A stretch of DNA of 34,363 nucleotides, taken from assembly GCA_016795295.1 (NCBI GenBank), contig JAEUHP010000291.1, forward strand, positions 1 through 34,363. The letters are read 5' to 3'. Below, in pieces: positions 16,947-22,741 of the stretch. Source of the stretch: Planctomycetota bacterium. Lineage in GTDB: Bacteria > Planctomycetota > UBA1135 > UBA2386. Both the position numbers and the translations under genes were made by a program. Positions within the stretch are counted from its first letter, which is position 1, and the number at the start of each line of letters is the position of its first letter. A model generated the notes under the pieces. It was not told the DNA's origin and did not search any database. It worked only from the letters and a program-made list of their open reading frames with translations.

Positions 16947-17299
16947 GCACGCGGCGCGGGACGCTCTGGGCCGGACCGCTGGCGGTGCTGCTGGCCGGAC
17001 TGCTGGCCGGCTGTGCCACCGAACCCGCGCCGCAGTCGGTGTTCGACGGCACGGCGACCAGCCACGAACTGGTGGTGCTCGGCGACGGCTTCGTGCGCAC
17101 CGGCGCGCGCCGCATTCCGCTCGAAGCCGCCGTGCTCGAACTGCGCCTGCAGACCCGCGCACTGCCGCCAGCCGAACGCAACGCCCTGGTGGTGCACGTC
17201 CGCCTCGCGCCAAGCCCGGGCCCCACGGCGCAGACCGACTGGAATCGCCTGCTCCGCGAACTCGAGATCCTCGGCATCAAACAACTCCGCTTGCTGTGA
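16943..17299 (+). CDS. Small lipoprotein with an ExbD-like periplasmic domain
   Basis: 118 residues. The ATG at 16943 overlaps the previous stop (ATGA). A lipoprotein signal is visible: basic n-region (STRR), hydrophobic core and lipobox LAGC with Cys24. The mature part follows the pattern of the ExbD/TolR periplasmic domain: LGDGFVRTGARRIPLEAAVLELR, then VVHVRLAPSPGP, then RLLRELEILGIKQLRL. ExbD itself is anchored by a transmembrane helix rather than a lipid, so this is at most a distant structural relative. Its place in the kynurenine operon is unexplained. Confidence 0.72.
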   Translation: MSTRRGTLWAGPLAVLLAGLLAGCATEPAPQSVFDGTATSHELVVLGDGFVRTGARRIPLEAAVLELRLQTRALPPAERNALVVHVRLAPSPGPTAQTDWNRLLRELEILGIKQLRLL

Positions 17300-18024
17300 A
17301 CGTGCCCCCTGTGACCGGCCATCCCGTGCCCGCGCCCTCCCCCCTGCTCGCCCAGCACACCCCGCCCGAGCTGGTGGTGTTCGACGTCGACGGCACCCTG
17401 CACGACACGTTCCGCTGGTGGGCCCCGATCCTGCGCGCGGGCCTGCAGCGCTTCGCCGCCGCACGCCAGATGGACCTCGCGCTGCCCGACGACGCCACCG
17501 CCGAAGCCGTGGTCGGCATGAAGGATGCCGGCGTCTGGGCGCCGTTCCTGCCGGAGGGCCACAAAGACCTGTGGCCCGAACTGCGCGCCACGGTGCTGCC
17601 CATGGAGGTCGACGAAGTGAGCCGCGGCGTCGACTACCTGTTTGCCGGCACCCGCGAACTGCTGCTGCACCTGCGCGCGCTCGGCGTGAAGACCGCCCTG
17701 GCGAGCAACTGCCGCACCACCTACATGCGCGCCATGCAACACGGCCAGGGCCTCGCGGCGCTGACCGACTGGCAGTTCTGCCTCGACAGCCCCGGTGTGC
17801 GGCACAAAACCGACATGCTGGCCCACGCGCAGGCCGCCGCCGGCGCCCGGCGCGTGGTCATGGTCGGCGACCGCGAACCCGACCGCGATGCGGCGCGCGA
17901 CCTCGGCTGGCCGTTCGTGTGGCGCAGCAACACCCGCTGCCGCATCGACGACGCCGACCTGAGCTGGGGCGGCGCCGCGAACGACCTGCTGGCCGCGCTG
18001 CGCCTGCCCCTCCTGCCGCACTGA
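17296..18024 (+). CDS. HAD-superfamily hydrolase, phosphoglycolate-phosphatase-like
   Basis: 242 residues starting with a GTG that overlaps the previous stop (GTGA). All four HAD motifs can be seen. Motif I is VVFDVDGTLHD, with nucleophile Asp30 and Asp32. Motif II is the serine of LASNCRTTY. Motif III is the lysine of RHKTDML. Motif IV is MVGDREPDRDAARDLGWPFVW, which is typical of the Gph-like group. An alpha-helical cap lies between motifs I and II. The substrate cannot be told from sequence. It is the last gene of the operon, which is followed by a 55-base gap before the next lipoprotein gene. Confidence 0.85.
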   Translation: MNVPPVTGHPVPAPSPLLAQHTPPELVVFDVDGTLHDTFRWWAPILRAGLQRFAAARQMDLALPDDATAEAVVGMKDAGVWAPFLPEGHKDLWPELRATVLPMEVDEVSRGVDYLFAGTRELLLHLRALGVKTALASNCRTTYMRAMQHGQGLAALTDWQFCLDSPGVRHKTDMLAHAQAAAGARRVVMVGDREPDRDAARDLGWPFVWRSNTRCRIDDADLSWGGAANDLLAALRLPLLPH

Positions 18025-18079
18025 ATTCCGCATTTTCCGCAACGCCCTCCGGCCCACGGCCGTTGCCCGCTGCTTGCCC

Positions 18080-18550
18080 ATGAACCTCCGCATCCTCACG
18101 ACCCTCTCTCTGCTGCTCCTCAGCACCATGACCGGCTGCCGCACCGCCGAAGAGAAGGAGCAGGCGCGCGCCGAGAAGGAGCGCCAGAAGCAGGAACAAC
18201 GCGCCGAGAAGGAGCGCAGGCGCGACGCCGAACGGCAGCAGAAAGACGCAGAGCGCGATGCCGCCATGCACGCGAAGCTGCCGGGCAATTCGCCGTTCCT
18301 GGTGTTGCACGTGCGCATGCGCGAAGGGGAAGTACTGGCGCTGCTCGGCGAACCGACCTCGCGCGACAGCCGCCAAACCGGCGCCGAGTACATCCCGTTC
18401 AACTTCGGCGGCCGCGGCTCGGTGCAGACGACTTGGTTCTACAAGGGCAAGGGCCGGGTGGTGTTCCTCGGCGCCACGGGCGGCGTCGACAACTCCCTGG
18501 TCGACGTCGTCGACGACCCGAACGAGGTCGGCTACGCAACCTCGCGCTGA
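18080..18550 (+). CDS. Lipoprotein with charged coiled coil and BamE/SmpA-like domain
   Basis: 156 residues from the ATG at 18080. A TTG two codons upstream is less likely. The signal ends in a lipobox-like MTGC (Cys20). Residues 22-62 are almost entirely Glu, Lys, Arg, Gln and Ala with a heptad-like rhythm, predicted to be a coiled coil or long helix. The C-terminal part (REGEVLALLGEPTSRDS, then YIPFNFGG and QTTWFYKGKGRVVFLG) has the 'threshold-then-LLGxP' pattern of small BamE/SmpA-type domains, which are known in outer-membrane assembly. It is only 12 bases from the DUF3634-like gene. Confidence 0.72.
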   Translation: MNLRILTTLSLLLLSTMTGCRTAEEKEQARAEKERQKQEQRAEKERRRDAERQQKDAERDAAMHAKLPGNSPFLVLHVRMREGEVLALLGEPTSRDSRQTGAEYIPFNFGGRGSVQTTWFYKGKGRVVFLGATGGVDNSLVDVVDDPNEVGYATSR

Positions 18551-18562
18551 TTCCGCGGGGCG

Positions 18563-18841
18563 ATGCCGGCATCCCTCTGGTTCTGGCTGCGGCGGCTGGC
18601 GCGACCGAGCCGCTTCTCGGTGGCGATCCGTGCCGGCCGCGCCGTGGTCACGAAAGCCCCAGCCCCTCCCGGTTGGGTGGTGGACTGCGGGGCAGTCGCA
18701 GCCGAGTTCGGCGTCGACTCGGGGCACATCGATGCCGTCCCGGGCTGGCACGGCCTGGAGTTGCGTTGTTCGCCCGAAGTACCGGCCGCGTGCCAGCAAC
18801 GCCTGCGCAATCTGCTGGCGGTGCGGGTCCCGACTCGCTGA
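18563..18841 (+). CDS. Small DUF3634-like protein
   Basis: 92 residues. A short hydrophobic N-terminus (MPASLWFWLRRLARP) is followed by the strand pair FSVAIRAGRAVVTKAPAPPG. Then come GVDSGHIDAVPGWHGLELRCS and the terminal QQRLRNLL, an order I associate with DUF3634 proteins (FxIxIRxGxVxxxKG ... I.G ... LxFS ... QQRxRN). The family has no assigned function. It begins 12 bases after the BamE-like lipoprotein gene and probably shares its transcript. Confidence 0.65.
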   Translation: MPASLWFWLRRLARPSRFSVAIRAGRAVVTKAPAPPGWVVDCGAVAAEFGVDSGHIDAVPGWHGLELRCSPEVPAACQQRLRNLLAVRVPTR

Positions 18842-18946
18842 ACCGAAAACGGACTCCCCCGGCCCCTGGGAACCGGCCTCCGGGCCAGCCCAGAAGCGGG
18901 CCGACTTGCGCCCTAGAGCCACCCATCCGGAGCCTCGGGATCGAGC

Positions 18947-18952
18947 TAGTCT
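18947..18952 (+). promoter_or_regulatory. Putative -10 element upstream of the hemerythrin-like gene
   Basis: TAGTCT ends 6 bases before the ATG at 18959, with no Shine-Dalgarno sequence between, as expected for a leaderless transcript. No clear -35 box was seen. Confidence 0.4.
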
Positions 18953-18958
18953 CCCGGC

Positions 18959-19543
18959 ATGGACGCTGGTGCTTTCGACTGGGCCGCGACGGACCATCCG
19001 ATCGACGTGCTGCTCGGCGAGCACCGCACGATCCTGCGGGTCTTGGACGAAGTGGACCGGGAGTGCCGCAACCTCGAGGGCAACCAGCCCCTGCGCGAGG
19101 CGTTCTGGCAGGACGTGCTGCGCTTCTGCGACGAATTCGACGCCGGCCTGCACCACCAGAAGGAAGAGGATCTGCTGTTCCCGCTGCTCGAGACCAACGG
19201 CCTGTCCGCGGCCGCCGGCCCCACGGCCGTGCTGCGGGACGAGCACCTGCGCAGCAAGTTTTGGCGTTCCCGCATGGGCCAAGCACTCGCCCAGCGGGAC
19301 CGTTCGCGCCTGCTCGCGGCTGCCGCCAGCCACGTGGATCTCGCCCGCAGCCACATCCTCAAGGAGAACCAGATCCTGTTCCCGCTGGCCCGGCGCCTGC
19401 TCGCCCCAGGCGAGCTCGAACAGCTGCACCGCGACTTCCGGCTGCTGAGTGCGGACCAACGACTGTCCTACTGGCTCCGGCCCCAAGCCGCGGTGAGGAG
19501 CATCGCGGCCATGCCAGGAAGTTCCGGGGCGGCCTTGGCCTGA
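18959..19543 (+). CDS. Hemerythrin-like HHE-domain protein
   Basis: 194 residues. The four-helix HHE pattern expected of a di-iron hemerythrin fold is present: LLGEHRTIL (His22), GLHHQKEEDLLFP (His65/66, Glu70), DEHLRSK (His96) and SHILKENQILFP (His132, Glu136). Such proteins bind oxygen or nitric oxide, or sense or repair iron centres, in the cytoplasm. No output domain is attached and no signal peptide is seen. The next small membrane peptide starts 30 bases downstream and has its own putative -10 box. Confidence 0.85.
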   Translation: MDAGAFDWAATDHPIDVLLGEHRTILRVLDEVDRECRNLEGNQPLREAFWQDVLRFCDEFDAGLHHQKEEDLLFPLLETNGLSAAAGPTAVLRDEHLRSKFWRSRMGQALAQRDRSRLLAAAASHVDLARSHILKENQILFPLARRLLAPGELEQLHRDFRLLSADQRLSYWLRPQAAVRSIAAMPGSSGAALA

Positions 19544-19573
19544 GCGAAGCCGCCGGCTAACCTGCTGCGTCTC

Positions 19574-19735
19574 ATGTCCGACACCAAGCCCACCCTGCCC
19601 ATCTCGCCCCAAGACCTGGTCACCACCGGCCTCGGCTTCGCGCTGGGGATCGGCATGATCGGCGGCTTCATCCTGCTGGCCAAAACGCTGGGGCTGGCAC
19701 TGCTCGTGAACCACGGCAACGTGCCGCATCAGTGA
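19574..19735 (+). CDS. 53-residue single-span membrane peptide
   Basis: ATG at 19574, stop at 19733-19735. The product begins with the polar MSDTKPTLPISPQDL and then has one long hydrophobic segment (GLGFALGIGMIGGFILLAKTLGLALLV, in two halves around residues 19-45), ending with NHGNVPHQ. Third codon positions are almost all G or C, as in the real genes here. TAACCT at 19558-19563 lies 10 bases upstream. No family was recognised. It could be a small subunit or regulator of a membrane complex. Confidence 0.6.
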   Translation: MSDTKPTLPISPQDLVTTGLGFALGIGMIGGFILLAKTLGLALLVNHGNVPHQ

Positions 19736-19766
19736 TGTTGGGCAGCGCCGCTGGGGCGGTGGCTTA

Positions 19767-19980
19767 CGGGGCGAATTAGGGCCGTTGGCGCCCCGCGGCG
19801 CTGCGGGGACGCATTGCGCCAGGGGCGAGGAACGGAGAGAGGGGCGAATTGGGGCATTCGGCGCCCGCGCTACGCTCCGCTACGCTCCGCTACGCTGCGG
19901 GGCGCAGGAGGCGAGGGGCCGAGGATTGCAACCGAGGGGCGAATTGGGGCATTCGGCGCCCGCGCTACGCTGCGGGGCGC
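19767..19980. repeat. Three degenerate copies of a GC-rich repeat with a 10-base tandem expansion
   Basis: The element begins GGGGCGAATTRGGGC and ends in a GCTGCGGGG segment. Copies lie at about 19767-19808 (diverged), 19839-19903 and 19934-19978. The last two share 38 bases exactly. The middle copy carries TACGCTCCGC-type units repeated in tandem (19871-19896), where the third copy has a single unit. The arms GCGCCC and GGGGCGC could fold into a hairpin. The 395-base gap 19736-20130 holds only this repeat and the hairpins that follow; the small open frames through it are repetitive and not gene-like. Possibly a REP-like intergenic element. Confidence 0.6.
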
Positions 19981-19992
19981 GGGAGGCGGGGT

Positions 19993-20058
19993 GGGCCCGT
20001 ACGTGCAGCGGGCCCGGAGGGTCCGGGCCCGGGGGTCAGGGAGCCGGATGGGCTCCCT
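19993..20058. terminator. Cluster of three strong hairpins between convergent genes
   Basis: Three perfect stems occur: 19993-20015 (GGGCCCG/CGGGCCC, 9-base loop), 20010-20030 (GGGCCCGGA/TCCGGGCCC, 3-base loop) and 20038-20058 (AGGGAGCC/GGCTCCCT, 5-base loop). The first two share an arm and cannot form together. No T-run follows on either strand. They sit between the plus-strand small membrane gene and the minus-strand RRM gene, so termination of one or both transcripts is the likeliest role. Confidence 0.5.
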
Positions 20059-20130
20059 GGGGTTGGGGGGCTAGAGGGGGGCTAGAGCGGGATCAGAGCG
20101 AGATCGCTGACGCTCGAGCCTGAGGGCAAC

Positions 20131-20625
20131 TCACCACTCGTCGCCGCCGCCGCCGCCACCGCCGTCGTCACCGCGGCCGCCGCGACCGCCACGGCCGCCG
20201 CCGTAGCCGCCACGACCACCACCGCCGCCACCACCGAAGCCGCCGCGGCCACCGCCGCCGCCGCCACCGTAGCCACCGCGGCCACCGCCGCCGCCGCCAC
20301 GACCACCACCGCCGCCGAAGCCGCCGCGACCACCGCCACCACCGCCGCCGCCGAAGCCACCGCGGCCGCCTTCCTGGCGGGGCTGGGCTTCATTGACGCG
20401 CAGGGGGCGACCATCGACGTCCGCGCCGTTCATGGCCTGGATCGCGTTCTGGGCATCCTGGTCGGAGCCCATCTCGACGAACGCGAAGCCGCGCGAGCGG
20501 CCGGTGTCGCGGTCGAGCATGATCTTGACTTCCGTCACCACTCGGCCGTCGCCTTCGAACGCCGCGCGGAGGGAGTCTTCGGTGGTCTGGAAGGAAAGGT
20601 TGCCAACGTACAGTCTCGTACCCAT
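20131..20625 (-). CDS. RRM RNA-binding protein with glycine-rich RGG tail
   Basis: 164 residues. Residues 1-80 form one RNA-recognition motif, with RNP2 LYVGNL (5-10) and RNP1 RGFAFVEM (45-52), each carrying the aromatic residues that stack on RNA bases. Residues from about 85 to the end are nearly all Gly, Arg, Phe and Tyr in GGRGGFGGGG-type repeats, ending DDGGGG..DEW. This matches bacterial and cyanobacterial cold-inducible glycine-rich RNA-binding proteins, which act as RNA chaperones; the tail is longer than in many. The tail DNA is a GGC/CGC-rich near-tandem tract and could vary in length by slippage. The start is fixed by RRM alignment. The 5' leader is highly structured (20640-20711), and the mRNA end is probably set by the hairpins at 19993-20058. 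Confidence 0.93.
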   Translation of the reverse strand: MGTRLYVGNLSFQTTEDSLRAAFEGDGRVVTEVKIMLDRDTGRSRGFAFVEMGSDQDAQNAIQAMNGADVDGRPLRVNEAQPRQEGGRGGFGGGGGGGGRGGFGGGGGRGGGGGGRGGYGGGGGGGRGGFGGGGGGGRGGYGGGRGGRGGRGDDGGGGGGGDEW

Positions 20626-20639
20626 CGCTGTCTGACGAT

Positions 20640-20711
20640 CACTTCACCCTTTCTCGATCTGGGCTGCAGCGGCGGCGAAAGGGCAAAATTCGCCGCTGAG
20701 CGGCTGCAGCC
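20640..20711 (-). promoter_or_regulatory. Structured 5' leader upstream of the RRM gene
   Basis: In the transcribed strand an outer stem pairs GGCTGCAGC (20711-20703) with GCTGCAGCC (20670-20662). An inner 8-base-pair stem pairs GCGGCGAA (20696-20689) with TTCGCCGC (20679-20672) around the loop TTTTGCCCT. Downstream, GAAAGGG (20654-20648) is complementary to CCCTTTC (20683-20677), which spans the loop and the start of the inner stem. A pseudoknot or switch is therefore possible. GAAAGGG is purine-rich but too far (about 19-22 bases) from the ATG to be an ordinary ribosome site. Autoregulation or a cold-responsive leader is inferred. The rest of the 315-base divergent gap holds the terminator-like hairpin at 20824-20865 and nothing else recognised. 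Confidence 0.45.
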
Positions 20712-20823
20712 GCAGCTGCAGACCATCGGGGAAACGCGAATCCCGCAGGAGAGCCGACCGGGCCGCACGAACGCGAACCGGAACCGACGAGCCCGAGGCA
20801 GTCGCAGACGGCGCCAAAGATCC

Positions 20824-20865
20824 CCGGAGGCCCCCCCGCAGCGCAAGCCGCCTCTGGCCTTTTTT
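20824..20865 (+). terminator. Terminator-like hairpin with T-run, upstream of the ferredoxin/NrfD gene
   Basis: CCGGAGGC (20824-20831) pairs with GCCTCTGG (20850-20857) with one G-T pair around an 18-base loop. It is followed after two bases by six T residues (20860-20865). It is the only hairpin in the window with a proper T-run. It lies before the putative -10 (TATGGT, 20922-20927) of the downstream gene. It could insulate that gene from plus-strand read-through, or act as an attenuator if a promoter lies further upstream. Confidence 0.45.
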
Positions 20866-20940
20866 CCGCAGAGCTCCCTGGGCCGAGGGCGAAGGCGTCT
20901 GGCGCTGGCCCGGCCACCCGGTATGGTGCCCGGCCCGCGC

Positions 20941-22461
20941 ATGCAATACGGATTCGTCCTCGACCAGCGCCGCTGCATCGGTTGCCACGCCTGTACGGTG
21001 GCCTGCAAGTCCGAGAACGAAGTGCCGCTCGGCGACTTCCGCACCTGGGTGAAGTACACCGAAGTCGGCAGCTTCCCGGCCGTGAAGCGCCACTTCGCCG
21101 TGCTGCGCTGCAACCAGTGCACCGCGGCTCCGTGCGTGACCATCTGCCCAGTCACGGCCCTGGACAAGCGGCCGGATGGCATCGTCGATCTCGACAAGGA
21201 CGTCTGCATCGGCTGCAAGGCCTGCATGCAGGCCTGCCCCTACGACGCGCTCTACCTGAACGAAGACACCGGGGGCGCCGAGAAGTGCCACTTCTGCGCC
21301 CACCGCGTCGAACAGGGCCTGAAACCCGCCTGCGAAGTGGTCTGCCCCGAGACCGCCATCATCTCCGGCGACCTGCACGACCCGCAGAGCCCCGCCAGCC
21401 GGCTGCTGGCCACGGTGCCGGGCGCCACGGTGCGCCGGCCCGAGCAGGGCACCGGGCCGAACGTCTTCTACCTGGGCGCGCACGCCGCGTCCCTGGAGCC
21501 CGGCACCGCGCGCGAAGAGGACATGTACCTGTGGAGCGACCGCCGGCTGCCCAAGCCGCCGCTCCCGGCCGCCGATGTGGCGGCCCTGCAACGGGCAGAC
21601 GCCCGCGTGGCGCTCGACGTCGACCACAAGCTGCACTGGGGCTGGAAAGTCGATGCCTACCTGGTGACCAAGGGGCTGGCCGCGGGCGCTTGCCTGTGGG
21701 CCCCGTTCCTCGGCCTTGGCGCGATGGCCCCCGGTCTCGCGCGCGACTACCTGCCCGAACTGCTCGGCCTCTTGGGCCTCGGCGCGACCAACGCGCTGCT
21801 GGTGGCCGACCTGAAACGCCCGACCAAGTTCCTGTCGATCCTCCTGCGGCCGAACCACCGCAGCTGGCTGGTGAAAGGCGCCTACGTGCTGATCGCCTTC
21901 GGCGCCGTCACCAGCCTGGCTCTGGGGGCGCGGCTGTTCGGCTTCCCCGGCCTCGCCGACGGCCTGCGCTGGCTGAATCTGGTGCCGGCGTCGCTGGCCG
22001 CGGCCTACACGGCGTTCCTGTTCGGCCAGTGCGAAGGGCGCGATCTGTGGCAGAACACGCGCATCCTGCTGCCGCACCTGCTGATCCAGGCGCTGTTCCT
22101 GGGCGGCCTCGCCCTGCTGCCGTTCGCGCCGGATGCGCGGCTCGCGCTCGCGGTGCTGGCCGCGGGCCTCGGCCACCACGGTCTCGGCCTGCTCGAACGC
22201 TTCGGCGCGCACGACACGCACAACGCGAAGCTCGCAGCGGCGCTGCTGCCGACCGTGCCGGCGTGGCCGGGCAGCCGGCTGCCGGCGTTCCACGGCGGGC
22301 TCGCCCTGTCCACGGGGGCCGCGGTGCTGGCGGCAGTGCTGGTGCTCGGCGGCGCGCCGCAGGCCCTGCTGCTCGGCCTGTGCGCGGTGGTCGGCGCTTT
22401 CGGTCTCCTGTGTTACGAACGCGCCTACGTGCGCGCCGGACAACTGCCGCCGCTGTCGTGA
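20941..22461 (+). CDS. Fused four-cluster ferredoxin (DmsB/PsrB type) and NrfD/DmsC-like membrane subunit
   Basis: 506 residues from the ATG at 20941, eleven residues before the first cysteine as in DmsB-type proteins. Sixteen cysteines form four [4Fe-4S] sites: CIGCHACTVAC (12-22), CNQCTAAPCVTIC, CIGCKACMQAC and CHFC...CEVVC. From about residue 230 (HWGWKVDAYLVTKG) there are about eight membrane spans, ending with the NrfD/DmsC signature YERAYVRAGQLPPLS. Such subunits pass electrons between quinone and a molybdopterin or other catalytic subunit at the membrane. Fusing both modules in one chain is less common than separate genes. There is no molybdopterin oxidoreductase in the window, so the partner is unknown. 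The next gene overlaps as GTGA. Confidence 0.9.
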   Translation: MQYGFVLDQRRCIGCHACTVACKSENEVPLGDFRTWVKYTEVGSFPAVKRHFAVLRCNQCTAAPCVTICPVTALDKRPDGIVDLDKDVCIGCKACMQACPYDALYLNEDTGGAEKCHFCAHRVEQGLKPACEVVCPETAIISGDLHDPQSPASRLLATVPGATVRRPEQGTGPNVFYLGAHAASLEPGTAREEDMYLWSDRRLPKPPLPAADVAALQRADARVALDVDHKLHWGWKVDAYLVTKGLAAGACLWAPFLGLGAMAPGLARDYLPELLGLLGLGATNALLVADLKRPTKFLSILLRPNHRSWLVKGAYVLIAFGAVTSLALGARLFGFPGLADGLRWLNLVPASLAAAYTAFLFGQCEGRDLWQNTRILLPHLLIQALFLGGLALLPFAPDARLALAVLAAGLGHHGLGLLERFGAHDTHNAKLAAALLPTVPAWPGSRLPAFHGGLALSTGAAVLAAVLVLGGAPQALLLGLCAVVGAFGLLCYERAYVRAGQLPPLS

Positions 22462-22676
22462 GCACCGTGTCCCCCACGGATCTGGCCGCCCTGGCGGCCG
22501 CGGCGCTGGCGCAGCAGCAGCTCGATCCGGGCTACCAGCGGTTCGTGCTCGAACACCTCGACCGCGACGACGCGAGCTGGCGTTGGTGTTGCGGTTCGAG
22601 TTGCGATCCGTGCGTGCAGAAACTCGGCGCCGCGGTCGATGCGGTGCGTGCGCTGCGGGCTGGGCGGACTGGGTAG
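22458..22676 (+). CDS. Small cysteine-rich protein with oxidoreductase-like (PF09791-type) motif
   Basis: 72 residues, starting at a GTG that overlaps the ferredoxin/NrfD stop (GTGA). An alanine-rich helix precedes RWCCGSSCDPCVQKL, which matches the CCGSGCxxCV core of the 'oxidoreductase-like N-terminal' domain family. The domain's function is not established; the four cysteines could bind a metal or form a disulfide. Coupling to a 16-cysteine iron-sulfur protein suggests a maturation or assembly role for that complex, which is inference. The overlapping start and the strong third-position GC support it as a real gene. Confidence 0.75.
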   Translation: MSTVSPTDLAALAAAALAQQQLDPGYQRFVLEHLDRDDASWRWCCGSSCDPCVQKLGAAVDAVRALRAGRTG

Positions 22677-22729
22677 CATCTGACGGCCGCGGGCGCGCAG
22701 ATTCCATTTTACGGCGCCACCGGATTCTG

Positions 22730-22735
22730 AATACT
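22730..22735 (+). promoter_or_regulatory. Putative -10 element upstream of the large secreted repeat protein
   Basis: AATACT ends 6 bases before the ATG at 22742. A locally AT-rich stretch (ATTCCATTTTACG, 22711-22723) lies around the -35 to spacer region. No Shine-Dalgarno sequence is present. Confidence 0.4.
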
Positions 22736-22741
22736 GCTGGC

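Noticed and set aside
19767..19980. Possible CRISPR array.
   Set aside because: Only three degenerate copies with unequal spacing and no unique spacers of constant length. There are no cas genes nearby.
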